From Bradysia coprophila (lineage: Eukaryota; Arthropoda; Insecta; Diptera; Sciaridae), in assembly GCF_014529535.1 (NCBI RefSeq), contig NW_023503746.1:372001-436000 (forward strand): a stretch of 64,000 nucleotides of DNA, in the 5' to 3' direction. Each line of letters opens with the position of its first letter. The stretch's first letter is position 1. Made by a program: the position numbers and the translations under genes. The notes beneath the pieces are model-generated. The model saw only the letters and a list, made by a program, of their open reading frames with translations. It made no database searches and was not told the DNA's origin. Of this stretch, positions 1-11,591 are shown piece by piece.

Positions 1-146
1 TCGGCTCGAAATACAATTTCCCCACACGGCTCATCAAAAAATGTCACAGCAAAACAGTAATGTCAGTTGCCCGGAAATTTCCCGATTATTGAGAGTTGAG
101 TAATGACGTACTAAAGATCCCCTAGAGTATTATTTTGGAGTTAGAG

Positions 147-745
147 ATCATTCATAAATTACGTAACGTTTTTTCGGTGCTTTCATCAAAATGAAATCCT
201 CAATAACTCGAGAAATACGCAATCTGTGAAGTTAAGACTATGTTCTACTCCACTAAATAGGAAAGTCGAACATTGTTTTAACTTCGCAGATCGCGTACTT
301 CTCGAGTACTTCCCAGATCGCGTACTTCGCAGATCGCGTACTTGTCGAGTACTTCGCAGATCGCGTACTTCTCGAGTACTTCCCAGATCGCGTACTTCTC
401 GAGTACTTCGTAGATCGCGTACTTCTCGATTACTTCGTAGATCGAGTACTTCTAGAGTACTTCGCAGATCGCGTACTTCTAGAGTACTTCGCAGATCGCG
501 TACTTCTCGAGTACTCCGCAGATCGCGTACTTCTCGAGTACTTCCCAGATCGCGTACTTCTCGAGTACTTCCCAGATCGCGTACTTCTCGAGTACTTCCC
601 AGATCGCATACTTCTCGATTACTTCGCAGATCGCGTACTTCTCGAGTACTTCGCAGATCGCTTACTTCTCGAGTTATTTAGGATTTAATTTTGATGACAG
701 CACCGAAAAAACATTACATAATTTAAATTTATGAATAATCCCTCA
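147..745. mobile_element. Foldback element with a minisatellite core
   Basis: A segment at about 147-215 (containing TTTTTTCGGTGC and ATAACTCGAGAA) recurs as an imperfect reverse complement at about 668-745 (TTCTCGAGTTAT and GCACCGAAAAAA). The inverted repeats are roughly 70 bp with small indels. Everything between them is the 27-bp minisatellite listed separately. Inverted ends around short tandem repeats are the architecture of foldback-type elements. No transposase is present, so it would be non-autonomous. I could not define a target-site duplication, so the outer limits are approximate. Confidence 0.7.
279..680. repeat. 27-bp minisatellite, about 15 units
   Basis: The unit reads roughly TTCTCGAGTACTTCGCAGAT followed by CGCGTAC. 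Each unit carries a CTCGAG palindrome and two GTAC-type steps. Variants swap CGCAG for CCCAG or GTAGA. Because 27 is a multiple of three, one plus-strand frame stays open across the whole array (226-681) and would give a repeated Arg/Ser/Thr/Val/Leu nonapeptide. Nothing suggests that this is translated. Confidence 0.9.
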
Positions 746-3290
746 TCCACCATATTACCCTTCCTTTCATTTGTGACGTCTCCAATTATTATTGAAGATT
801 GAATTGAGTAAACTAATTTCCGTTTTTCTCCATCCCATTTTGCAGAACCTGTTATCCAAAAAGCTGGCATTGGTGCATCATCAGCCGTTTCAATTTATCA
901 ACTATCCAGTGCTGTATGCTTAGTATCGCTACTGCTGGCAACATTACGGATATAAGGAAATCGAAAACATTTTTTTTTTATTTTAGGAACCGATTGTTTG
1001 TCATTGTAGAAAATTAATTTTTCAAATTGAATCAATATGTTATGTGTAAAGCCCTCTGCGTTAATTTCTTTTTTGTCGGTCGGATTGTTCGAGATAAAAA
1101 AAAATATTTTCTTGTTGATTAAATCGGACAAATCGATTCGATAACAAAAGAATTTCCGATAACAACAGAAAAATGGTAAGACATTCGATTTGATTAATTA
1201 ATCAAAAAACGGAAACAAAAGAAGAAAAAAAAAATTATGAAATTTACGAGGGGAGTCGATGCAGTCGATGTTATAGAAAGAACATTTGTACAAAAACAGA
1301 AGCGAAGAGTGTCATCAAAAAATTCTTTAGTGTTTAAAGAAGTTTTTAGCTGTCTCCAACATAATCTTAGTTAATTTAATTAATTTTACCGTTGTGAATA
1401 GACTGGGTCATCTCATACAGTGTGAATAAGACAAAATGAATGGGAGAAATATTTTTAAAAGAAAATTTTAAATCGCAAACGAAGAAATCAAAATCCCTAC
1501 ACCCCAGTTAATCCAGAACCAGAGCTAATTGAATTGTGATAATATTCTCAGCACAAAACGGACAAAAAATTTAAACCGGATTAGAAACCCAGAACAATTT
1601 CAAGTGAATTGATTCTGTCTTTTGATTTATTTGGTTTAACCTGTCACAGACGGCAAGCATAGTAACAGTTTTACTATCTGATCTATTACTTCATTTGATC
1701 GAAGGTTTTCATAGATTGATTTCAGAAATCTTTTACTTCATTTGTTTTGAACATGATTTTTGCTATATAAGACCTCTTTAGTCAGAGCTTGTTGTTTATC
1801 ATTACTGTCGTTGTCGATAACAGATGACAGCCGTCTGTAACAGGTTTAGTCCAAAACAAAATGTTGATTCGTTTACAAAACAAACGGTTTGCCTTATTCG
1901 TACATTTAACGATTTTAAAACAGAGATGAAAAAAAGCCCAGAGATTTGTGTGTGTGAGAGAGAAAAAATATTGAGAGACAATGAGAAGAAAATTTTAATT
2001 TACCACAAAATACACATTATACATCTTACTGAAATATTAGGAGAATCCAAGTGCTTAGATTATTAAAGTAAAAAAAAGTTTGAAAAAGAAGCATATGAAG
2101 ATGAGGAAAAGATTTATTTAAAATAAAAATTGAGTAAAATTAACGTTTAAGTGTACTTCATTTAACTTAAGGCCAAAGTTATTATACATATTTATTAAAC
2201 ATTATAATTATTGTCAATATGGAATACAATTATATTTTCCCTCTGTTATTTTCCCCCAATTATTTTTGTCTGACTAGAAAAGATCAGTTAAAAATTCCCC
2301 CATTCAAATATACCGGATTGATAAACCCAGAGCTTTGTGTAAAACTAAAAAAAAAACTTTTTTAAATTAATTTCTCATTGTAAAAGTAAAGATAAAAATT
2401 TAAAAAAATAAAATAATTTTAAGCGCTTTTCAGTGTCTAAATGAAATTTTAGCCCTTAGTTAGTAAGAGTGATAAGAAAAGATTTTTATTTCTCACAACG
2501 CGATGAATAAACGAAGACAAAGCAGCTATTTTGTCCTCGTTATTATGAAACTCTTTGGGTTCCGTTGTTGTGGAAAAGAGACTGTTGTGTATGCTTGGAG
2601 AATGAAAGTGAAAGATGTCCTTTTTTCGGAGGAACTATCCACTTCTCATTCACTGGTTGTACAAAACTTTTTTTTTTAATTTCCAATTTTTACGTAACAA
2701 AAGAACTTTTTTAGCAATCTGTTGATCACTGTAAATACATTCAAAGCTACCAAACACTAGAACCGATTTTTTCTTTAAACGAAGAAATGGACTCCTCATT
2801 CCGGATTATAAATTCTGAACGCGGTAGCAAATTGCGAACCAACAAAACTTAATTCACATGATACATTTCTGACTGTAGCATCGAGGATGCCACTTTTAGA
2901 AAATTCTGTTCCAGTGTGTGGTTGCAGTGTATTTGAAACAATTCAAAAACTGTGAGATGTTATATTAGGTGCGATGTATTGAGGCGATTAGAATACGAAT
3001 AATTCTAGTTCTTCCATTTATCCGAAGCAAAGCTTTATTTTTAAATGAGATGATGACTGGAGAAGTGGTCGCCTCCCAAAATGTTCGACTACTGGTTCAA
3101 CTCGTCAATCTTCAAAAATTCCAATCAGGTGTAATCACCTTCCTGCTTCACGTCTTGTAACGTTTTGTGTCGTACAAAAAGCTTTAAATGAAGCTTTAAG
3201 ACCTTCGTATTAAATTTACGCGATCAACAGAACAGTTATTCATTCATCGCTTTTTCGTAGTTTTATTTTTAATGAATAACGACCGAAGTG
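746..3290. other. AT-rich intergenic DNA
   Basis: No gene is recognised. Reading frames are short and without known domains. About 1670-1830 contains two copies of a TTACTTCATTTG motif, then a TATATAAG and a CGATAACAGAT stretch. This arrangement recurs elsewhere in the window (near 5935-6010, 6590-6740, 39850-39960, 51700-51830 and 53690-53730) and probably marks an old dispersed repeat. Poly-A and poly-T tracts are common. Confidence 0.6.
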
Positions 3291-3309
3291 ACAGAAGTCA
3301 AAAAAGACT

Positions 3310-3670
3310 TTTACATGCTGCATGCGTCGAAAGCCGTACTTTTCATGTTTCAAGCACTACTTTCGAAGCTACTGAGCATGCAAAGTTATTTTCCTAACGC
3401 ATTCATGCTAAAATGTCTTTTTAGCGAATGAGATGTTTCTACTACGAGACGGAGGCGAGTTCTGGAATCGAATTCGCTAAAAAAACCTTTAGCATGCGTT
3501 AGGAACAACGTGTTTTCCTAAACTATGTTGGATACTTACCTAGGAAAAATCTGTTACATAACTTGGGATAACAAGATGAAAAGTCTTGTTTTCGTGTGTT
3601 TATTGACCTCGGCTACGTCTCGGATCAACGAAAATCACACGAAAACTATACTTTTCATCTTGTTATCCCT
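3310..3670. repeat. Dispersed palindromic repeat (GCGTCGAAA..ACTTTTCATG family)
   Basis: Two structures lie together. Near 3313-3360 is the block CATGCGTCGAAAGCCGTAC followed by a TTTTCATGTTTCAAGCAC tail. Near 3575-3670 is a long imperfect palindrome whose arms read AAAAGTCTTGTTTTCGTGTG and its complement, around a CTCGGCTACGTCTCGGATCA centre. Between them, 3393-3427 pairs with 3468-3505 (CCTAACGCAT / ATGCGTTAGG). The same blocks recur several times at 54420-55055, so this is a dispersed family. No coding capacity is seen. Confidence 0.7.
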
Positions 3671-4472
3671 AGTTACATAATTAACTATTAATTGATAATT
3701 TTGATTTTCGAGTAATTTTATCATCCAAATTATATTTCATAAAATTCACGCGTCCATTGTACATACATTTTTGTGAAATAACAAGATTTTTTTTTGTCTT
3801 TTCTTAAGTTTAGTTTTAGTAATTATGGAAAATATTTTCAAATGAAATAAATAAAGAAAAAAACATATTTAAAAAAGTGCTTTGCATATTCGATTTGAAT
3901 AAATAAACCAATCAATCAATCAATATTATGAAGGAGTAGATGAAGAATTTAAATATGAAAAATCAACAAAAACAAGTTTAAAAAAAACAAGTAAGAATGT
4001 ACTATGTGAATGTATACATCTATATATTTTAGTATAAATATATACACAAACAATTTATGAATAATCAAATTAAATTAAAATGCCAGCTGCGGAAAACATT
4101 GTTCACTAATTTAAATTCAAAATATAAAATAAAAGAAATTCAGTAATTATGAAAAACTAGCCCCGATTTTCATTTCAATGCATTACTTAGAGCCTCTTCG
4201 CTGCCAGCCCAACTAAAACTCCATAAAATCCTAAAATTTTAAAACTCATCCTAAAACTACTTAACTTGACAGATTACATAGGTTCGATATTCCTATATAA
4301 TCTCTCACTTTTTTCTTTGGCAGTAGTGTTAGTGTTCGTGGTGTTTGGTGCCAAATCTTGTACATTTTATTTTCATTATTTACCTAACCGGCACTACAGC
4401 CCATTAAGGGTCTTGGCCTTCGCCAACCTGACACATTCTCGGCTAACGCCTTCCAATTGATGATACCTAACA
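3671..4472. other. Intergenic DNA with a possible retroposon fragment
   Basis: Mostly AT-rich sequence without a gene, including a short (CAAT)n run near 3912-3925. About 4388-4465 is a GC-richer block (CCGGCACTACAGCCCATTAA, then GGGTCTTGGCCTTC). Its style resembles the ends of insect non-LTR retroposons, judged from general familiarity only. The block is too short to classify. Confidence 0.35.
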
Positions 4473-4473
4473 T

Positions 4474-5219
4474 GGCCTATTTGGGAATCGATTTTGTGAA
4501 TATTTGGGAATTAATTCCCGAATAGTTGCTTCTTTTGAAGATGTTCTGCCAAAATGTTTGGTTTCTTTTTTTTATTGTTATCAACGCTTTGTCGTGTCTA
4601 AATACCACTGAAATTTAGTGTCATACATTCGAAGTTTATTCTCGCTGTTCACGAGTTGCTTAGGAGTATCTAACGGTATTACATCAGGTATTTTCTATCG
4701 TTTACACTTCTCCCATCTTCCATTTCCCAAAATTTCCAAATATTCCCAAATAAAAGAAGACGATAAAAAATTATGGATTAAAGACTCCATTGTACTGGAT
4801 CATCTCTTTTCTAGAATCAGAACCGACTAAAGCCAGATTAATTTATGAGAAATCAATTTAGGGACTTAGCTGACAAGGTATCTGAAGTAAAATAAAAATT
4901 TGAAACCTCGGACGTAATGTGCTTACGTGATTAGGCAATGTAACTGCACATTCCTTATGAGCGAAGTGTCATTTACATTGCAGTAACATGTAATTTTTTT
5001 TGACTCCTCCATCGGCTTAAAACAGGGCATTTTGTTTGTGTATTAAAAATTTGATAAGAATAATATCCACTGGTCGTTCAATTATTCAAACGGCAGTAGC
5101 ATGCCCATTGCTAAGTGAAAAGATGTCTGCGTCTTTATAGAGACGACGACACCTTCAATTCAGTTCAATTTTAGGGAATATTTGGAAATTTTAGCCGTTA
5201 ATTCCCAAATAATAGGCCA
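4474..5219. mobile_element. MITE-like element, GGCCTATT family
   Basis: The left end reads GGCCTATTTGGGAATCG and the right end CCCAAATAATAGGCC, an imperfect terminal inverted repeat. The interior near both ends is rich in GGGAATTAATTCCC-type palindromes. Related ends occur at 24846-25235, 43079-43182 and 51074-51352, with solo ends near 43467 and 44622. There is no open reading frame of note, so it is non-autonomous. Confidence 0.6.
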
Positions 5220-7110
5220 TGACTCCTAATGTCCTCATATTGGCAAAAGCTGCATCGATCCATCTGGCTTTATTTAGGTCGACCTGCACTTCTTTTGCCT
5301 TCCGGAAGTTTGGAAGCATCTACGATTCAATATAAACACTTAAACCTTTCAACTTCTCATAATTCGTCGTAGATGCTTCCAAACCCCTTCTTGCAATGAA
5401 AGTACATGCAATTACCTTTCTAATGACACCCCACACGACCATGTACGTTTCGTGTAGCTCGAAAAATTACTGTAAGAAAAGTGTAAGTTTTCAGTCTTTT
5501 TTCGGTTGAAAATTTCAACTGCACATATCTCAGTGTGATTGAATTTTAAACCCAATAAGACCCTATTTGCCCGGAAGTACACGCAACTACCTTTCTAATG
5601 ACATCCCACGCGACCATGTACGGCTCGTGTAACTGGGGAAATTTTTGTAAGAAAAGTGCAAGTTTTCGGTTTTTGATCACTTCACACTAGCCACACAAGC
5701 TTCGAAGAATTTTTTTGAAAGTAGTTTTGGGTTCTGGGGTCGAATACCTTACTGGGAACATATAAAAAAATTCCAATAGAAAATGCGTGCGTTTTCGGTC
5801 TTCTGTTTTTCAGAAGAATCCCTCCTATTGATTTTAGTAATCTTGACTAAGCTGTGCAAGCTCGTGGATAAATCGTCTAAACCATCTGTTTTGTAGTTGA
5901 TCGAAGGACCGTAGTTGCATTACTCATTTTGATATAAAAGAACCGTAGCTACAGAATCTGTAGTAGAGGTCAGCATTCACTATTAACGACGTTGTCAATA
6001 ACAGATTATTAGCCGTTTATAAAAGGTTAAAACTCCTTAACATCTTAAAATGGTGCTAAAGACTTAAAAACTAATTTGTTTTTGCATAGCTCATAAAGAT
6101 TTTGCTAGAACAGCTGAGATTATGTGCTGCTTTACTTTTTACATTTTGGATTTTTATTTTAATGTTCTCACTCAATCGGAAGCAATGACTATGTCCAAGT
6201 AATGATCTATCGAGTTGTTCAAATCAGCGATTTGGCAACCGACTAGTACACCATTTATAAACTTACAAAGAAATTCGGTTGACGGCCCGTCGTTTTTAAC
6301 ATATTTCCTTTTTCTGTGGTAAAAATGTAGCGTTTCAGCGTTTTGTATTACTTGTTCGATGATTTCTTTGTACGAGAATCCCTATTGAAAAATGTAAAAC
6401 TTCAATAACGAACACAAATGTGTTAGCTTTCAACATATTGAGCCAGGACCCATTTTTCGTCAGTTGTTTGGGCTACTAGGATTTTCCTTCACCATTTTCG
6501 TGAAGTTTTACAAATTTACTCTTCAGGCTTTTTATAAATGAAATCGGACTACAATAGCGACCACAAGCACTCCATGCCTCTCTATTTCATCTGCTATCGA
6601 CAACATTGACAGAAATAAACGATAAACTCTGTGAGACGATTTCTAAAATAGCAAAATGAATGTTAAATGCAGTAAACTAAAAGATTTTGTGTCAAAGCAC
6701 TAGGTAAGAACAAAAGAAGTAATAGATCGCGAAAAGTTTGTAAAACGTTTAGTAAATCCACTATCAGTCCAAAAAGAAATCCTTAGACGGTAAATGTGAC
6801 GCAAGTCCTTGTGTATTTACTTACAAAATAGTTGATGTCGCTAGGAGTGAAGCCTTCTGCGTCTGTACTTTAAACAATTTTTTTTTTACTTTAAAACTTT
6901 TCATGTTTATGCACACAGCTTTTCACATGTTCACGAACTACGAAAAAGAAATGCTTTACAGCCCCAGGGGTGATCTCTTACAACACGATATTGAAATTAA
7001 ACCAATCAACCGATGACGGAAAGAGTTACATTACGCATCAGTCAGTTTGATACCAAATCTGCAGTTTGTTAAAACACTGTCCAAACACTAATCTGACGAA
7101 TTATAATTTC
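5220..7110. other. Intergenic DNA with a hairpin and a duplicated segment
   Basis: A stem of about 17 bp pairs 5309-5325 (TTGGAAGCATCTACGA) with 5367-5383. A block of about 110 bp at 5398-5510 (containing CCTTTCTAATGACA, GACCATGTACG and GTAAGAAAAGTG) recurs in direct orientation at about 5576-5680 with moderate divergence. About 6980-7100 is homologous to about 8345-8530, the 3' flank of the second GY-rich gene, so the gene duplication included downstream DNA. No other gene is seen. Confidence 0.6.
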
Positions 7111-7120
7111 CTTGGTCTAC

Positions 7121-7126
7121 TTTATT
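7121..7126 (-). promoter_or_regulatory. Polyadenylation signal of GY-rich gene 1
   Basis: On the minus strand, AATAAA lies about 59 nt downstream of the TAA stop of the GY-rich gene at 7185. The paralogue has AGTAAA-like sequence at the equivalent place instead of a perfect hexamer. The assignment rests on position and sequence only. Confidence 0.5.
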
Positions 7127-7184
7127 AATGTTGTCATCATTTACATAAACATAAATTTCACATTGAATGCCTTGCTAACGAAAT

Positions 7185-7531
7185 TTACTTCCCGTAACCA
7201 TTATAATATCCACCATTTGTATCACATGGACTGCAACCACCTCCACCATATCCACCATATCCACCATATCCCCCATATCCAGGGTATCCACTTAGTCCAT
7301 TGTAGCCATTGTTGCCATATCCGTTGTAATTATAGCCTGGATTATTAACAGAAACTGGTGACTGAACTTGAACTGAGATGGGGAATTGTCAGAAATGTAA
7401 ATCACGCTCAATTTAGACCTAAAAATTCATGACCCAGAGGTACCTTGTGACGCAGTTCCCAGCATTTGCTGAAGAAGTTCCATCACATTACACTCGTTTT
7501 TATCGGAATTATTCAGCGGATCTGCTCTCAT
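7185..7531 (-). CDS. Gly/Tyr-rich small protein 1 (unrecognised family)
   Basis: Two exons, 7444-7531 and 7185-7372, are joined across a 71-nt GT..AG intron in phase 1 and give 91 aa. The N-terminal 26 residues are polar and probably helical, including NECNVMELLQQMLGT. A VQVQSPVSV linker follows, then Gly/Tyr/Asn repeats (NGYGNNGYNG, then GYGGYGGYGG) and a C-terminal CSPCDTNGGYYNGYGK. No signal peptide or membrane segment is visible. The ORF alone would be missed because exon 1 is short. I chose this start because it is the first ATG after the TATA box, and because the paralogue at 8597-8911 has the same exon structure, splice phase and both conserved ends. GY-rich proteins are often structural or phase-separating, but I do not recognise this family and assign no function. 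Confidence 0.75.
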
Positions 7532-7580
7532 CTTATTCAAGAACAACCGAACGACAAACAGATTATGTTCGTCGAACTAC

Positions 7581-7590
7581 GTTTTTATAA
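7581..7590 (-). promoter_or_regulatory. TATA box of GY-rich gene 1
   Basis: The minus strand reads TTATAAAAAC about 50 nt upstream of the ATG. Transcription would start near 7555. A TATA box in the same relation precedes the paralogue, which supports a real promoter. Confidence 0.6.
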
Positions 7591-7611
7591 AAAAAAAAAT
7601 CCTCAAATTCA

Positions 7612-8595
7612 TAGACCTTGACTGATTGTGAGGCCATTATCGATGTAAATGATTCATGCGATTTTATAAGGAATTATAAACTCATTTTGTTGATGGACGG
7701 TGGATAAAATGTCGAAGTGATTTTTGTATGACGTGGCCTTAGCAGAGTGGTATGGATGTGGCACAATCGTCAAAATTACGTTGTTTTGATTTTAAGTCGG
7801 CCGTAACGATATAATTGCTATATTCGATTTGGTTGTTAAAATGAACCACTTTTACGGAAGAATGAACAATTTTGCTGTTTAGTGTAAGCGATAAACTATT
7901 GCGGCTATGCCTTCACGGGTCGTTAGCGTAGACTTTTACTAATTTAACTTTGAATTTAACACACTCACAAACTTGCCGTATCGGCTGATAAATACGCTTC
8001 TAGATGCGAAAGTAGGTGCAAAATTTGTAAAAGGAATGATCTAAAATAATTTTGGAGGACTATGAATACAATTTACCGAATGGACCGACTAGATATTCAA
8101 CGATATTAAAAATCGCACCACTTTGTCTTATATGCCGTGCAGAGGGATAAATGCGAGATTATCGCTCTAGTCTAGGTAGATAAAAGTTGAATTTTGTAAT
8201 CGGCTGAGTTCACGTTTAAAAACCAATGTCACCAATGTATTTCCATCCTTTTTCTACATAAACACGAAGAGGCCGCAGTCAAAAACATTTTCAATTTCCA
8301 TAACCAATGGTTGTTAACCATTCACGTAACCGTTTGTATTACAAGGAAACCAATCACTTCAACAATGAAGGATGGAGTTAGATTACTGATTGATCAATTT
8401 GATACCAAATCTGTAATCTTTTCGCTTATTGTCCCAGAGAAATGATAACAGATGGCGTTACTTTCGCCCAGCCATCTAGTATCATTTTCCTGTATTGTCC
8501 AAACATTAATACGATAAATTATAATCTTCTTGGTTTACTTTTGTTACCATCATTAACATAAACGAGAGTTCACATTGAATGCCCTTCTAACGAAA
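7612..8595. other. Spacer between the GY-rich paralogues
   Basis: About 1 kb without a recognisable gene. Near 8145-8190 is a motif GAGGGATAAATGCGAGATTA that also occurs in the hairpin clusters at about 52200 and 55380. From about 8345 the sequence is homologous to the 3' flank of gene 1 (shared TTTGATACCAAATCTG and TGTCCAAACA). Confidence 0.5.
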
Positions 8596-8596
8596 T

Positions 8597-8911
8597 TTAC
8601 TTTCCGTAGCCATTAAAATATCCACCATTTGTATCACATGGATTGCAACTTCCACCATATGCAGGGTATCCATTTAGTCCGTTGTAACCATTATATCCAT
8701 ATCCGTTGTAACCATATCCCCCATATCCATTGTAACCTTGAGAGCCAATGCCAATAGGTGATTGGATTTGCACTGAACAAGTAAATAGAATTTTGTGTTC
8801 AAACTCTTGCCGAGAAGACGACACCATTCATATACCTTGAGTGCCTAACAGCCTTTGAATGAGCTCCATAATGTTGCACTCATTGGAACAATTGGTCGAA
8901 ATCTTTTTCAT
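8597..8911 (-). CDS. Gly/Tyr-rich small protein 2 (paralogue)
   Basis: Exon 1 is 8836-8911 and exon 2 is 8597-8772, joined in phase 1 over a 63-nt intron to give 83 aa. Compared with its neighbour at 7185-7531, the N-terminal box NECNIMELIQRLLGT, the VQIQSPIGI linker and the end CNPCDTNGGYFNGYGK are conserved, while the central Gly/Tyr/Asn repeat differs in length (NGYGGYGYNGYGYNGYNG). The first residues differ (MKKISTNCS against MRADPLNNSDK). An in-frame ATG inside the intron gives a spurious longer ORF. The invariant CxPCDTNGGY end suggests a functional tail with two cysteines. Conservation of ends and exon layout against a variable repeat core argues for a real gene pair. Function unknown. 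Confidence 0.75.
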
Positions 8912-8975
8912 TTTTTTTCACACGAATCAGAAACCCTTTTCGAATTAAACTGGACCGATTGGCGATGAGTTGTTG

Positions 8976-8984
8976 CTTTTATAG
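8976..8984 (-). promoter_or_regulatory. TATA box of GY-rich gene 2
   Basis: CTATAAAAG on the minus strand lies about 65 nt upstream of the ATG at 8911. A start site about 30 nt downstream would be near 8950. Confidence 0.65.
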
Positions 8985-10026
8985 ACGTCCCTGCAATGTT
9001 TAATCTGAATGTTGTTGGTAAACAAAGCAAATATCTGAAAATTTTCCAAATTACAAACTCTTTAAATGTAATTTAGGTCGAATTTTTGGGCTGCTTTACA
9101 TAATTGCCCAAATCGTGGACAATATGTGGTTAATTGCGAGGTCTCTGAATGATGGTCGACCAATTAAAAATAATTGCTCGAAAAATATCGTTAAAATTTG
9201 GCTGGTTATTCTGAATTATATGAGTCACATTGAAATTATTTCGATCGCTCGTTACTCATAATTTTCGTATTTTCTTCTATCAGAGAGTTTATCAATCAGA
9301 CGCACATCTAAAAGCTGAAATGTGACATGCTTACAAGTTTTTATGAAGCTTTCAGATTCGTGATATGCAAATGCGAATAGAATACTCTCCAAAACACTTA
9401 ATGGCATTACTCAGTCCTGACTCCTAAGTCCTGAGAAAAAGATATCATCAGAACATTTTCACCATGGTGAAATGTGGATATGACAACATTTTTAACCAAT
9501 TGCAAACGCAGGGATTCCACGCACTCACTTTTCTCACTTTTTCCAACTATTTTCAACATCTAAAATAGTGAGGAACTATTTGCTTGATTTCTCACTTTTT
9601 CCAACTATTTTCAGATCCTTTACTCACTTTTTTTAAATCAATCAAAGAAGAGTAGAAAACGTATTATAATTGTAAAATTTCGGCTGCGGCGCTAGAAAAT
9701 TCCTCCTAAAAGTTTCTAGTGTAGTATAGTGCATTGCAAAAACATTTTACAAGTCTATTCTCCCATTGTAGTGCATTACCTCTTAACTATGGTTTAAACC
9801 TTTATATTTTGAGTGGCTTTCACTCTAATGCGAAAAATGTAGCTCCCAATGGGTCGACCGACTAAACAGGGGCTGAAATGTTGTTCGACCTGAAAGTTCA
9901 AATCTGTACAGGTAGAGTATGGTTTCGTTCAAACCTGTCAGGTCAAGTTTCAGGTAACCTGAAACATCCGTACATCCGTTAAAAAATACCTGAGCCCTAA
10001 AAATGGTCATTTTATTGAAATTTCTT
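8985..10026. other. Intergenic DNA
   Basis: No gene is recognised. Around 9530-9625 a TTTCTCACTTTTTCCAACTA block is repeated twice in direct orientation about 60 bp apart. The rest is AT-rich unique-looking sequence up to the TTAA of the next foldback element. Confidence 0.5.
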
Positions 10027-11591
10027 TTAAGAGTTATATCGCCAAATCTTCAGGTGATTGGGAAACAAGCGGTCTCCGATTTTAATGAGTGATAGCTCGT
10101 TGGATTCGTCTTTCAATTCTAGGAAACACGTGTCTTTCACTTTTTCTTAAAAAAAATTGTTTTCTGTGAAAAGCACTCAAAAGTGAAGACATGCCAGAGG
10201 GTACCGAAAACAGTTTTTCGGCAATAACTCAAGAAAAAATTATTTTAAATGGTTGTAATGTTGTACGATTGTCGGCCTTGAAAAGACCTACAGGTAGAGT
10301 ATACGCACCGCTTGGTGCTAGTTGATCCAATAGAGTTATGACTAGAAATATAGTGAATGTTCGGAGAGTCCGCCTTCTCTGCAGCTTCGATGTACCACGG
10401 AACTGAGTACGGGGTGTTGTAGCTGGCCTCACCCACTATCGTTGCACATATAAATGAACCCAGTACTTTTGGGCTGCAAGCCTACAGAAGTCTTGAAAAA
10501 AAAGTTGGTGCCAAAATGTAGATTTTTTCCTTCTTTCTGAGGGCCCAACTGCCAGAAGAGCATCTGGAACGGTACTATGGTAATCATTTTTTATTGTCTA
10601 CTATTCTTTCACCTTATCAATAGAAAAACGCTTCGCTATGTCGCGAATATATCAGATCCACTATTAGTAATATCAAGAGAAAAATCATTAAAGTTTTCTC
10701 TGAGGATTTTAGTCAAATAAAGTTTTAGCGTATAGCAAATGACCTCAGGACTACGGAACAGTAATTAGTTTTTCAATTGGACCAATATTTGCTACGTGAC
10801 AGGAGTTTGGAAAACCGTTTGCTCCCACTTGATCGTATCGTTTTTCCAAACTCCTGTCGCGTAGCAAATATTGGTCCAATTGAAAAACTAATTACTGTTC
10901 CGGACTCCTGAGGTCATTTGCTATACGCTAACACTTTATTTGACTAAAATCCTCCGAGAAAAATTTAATAATTTTTCACAAGAATTACTAACACTGGATA
11001 TGTTCTAACGACTTATATTCGAGTCAAAGTGAAGCGTATACGGTAAGGGAATAGTAGACGATACAAAATTACTCACGTAGAACCGTTCCAGACGCCGTTC
11101 TGGCAGTTGGGCCCTCAGACAGAAAAAATCTACATTTTGGCACCAACTTTTTTTTCAAGACTTCTGTAGGCCTGCAGCCCAAAAGTACTGGGTTCATTTA
11201 TATGTGCAACGATAGTGGGTGAGGCCAGCTAGAACACCCCGTACTCAGTTCCGTGGTACATCGAAGCTGCAGAGAAGGCGGACTCTCCGAACATTCACTA
11301 TATTTCTAGTCATAACTCTAGTGGATCAACTAGCACCAAGCGGTGCGTATACTCTACCTGTAGGTCTTTTCAAGGCCGACAATCGTACAACATTACAACC
11401 ATTTAAAATAATTTTTTCTTGAGTTATTGTCGAAAAACTGTTTTCGGTACCCTCTGGCATGTCTTCACTTTTGAGCGCTTTTCAAAGAAAACCTTTTTTT
11501 TTAAATTAAAAGTGAAAGACACGTGTTTCCTAGAATTGAAAGACGAATCCAACGAGCTATCACTCATTAAAATCGGAGACCGCTTGTTTCC

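Noticed and set aside
226..681. 151-aa open frame of Arg/Ser-rich nonapeptides
   Set aside because: It is a direct translation of the 27-bp minisatellite inside a foldback element; the unit length is a multiple of three, so the frame stays open by chance.
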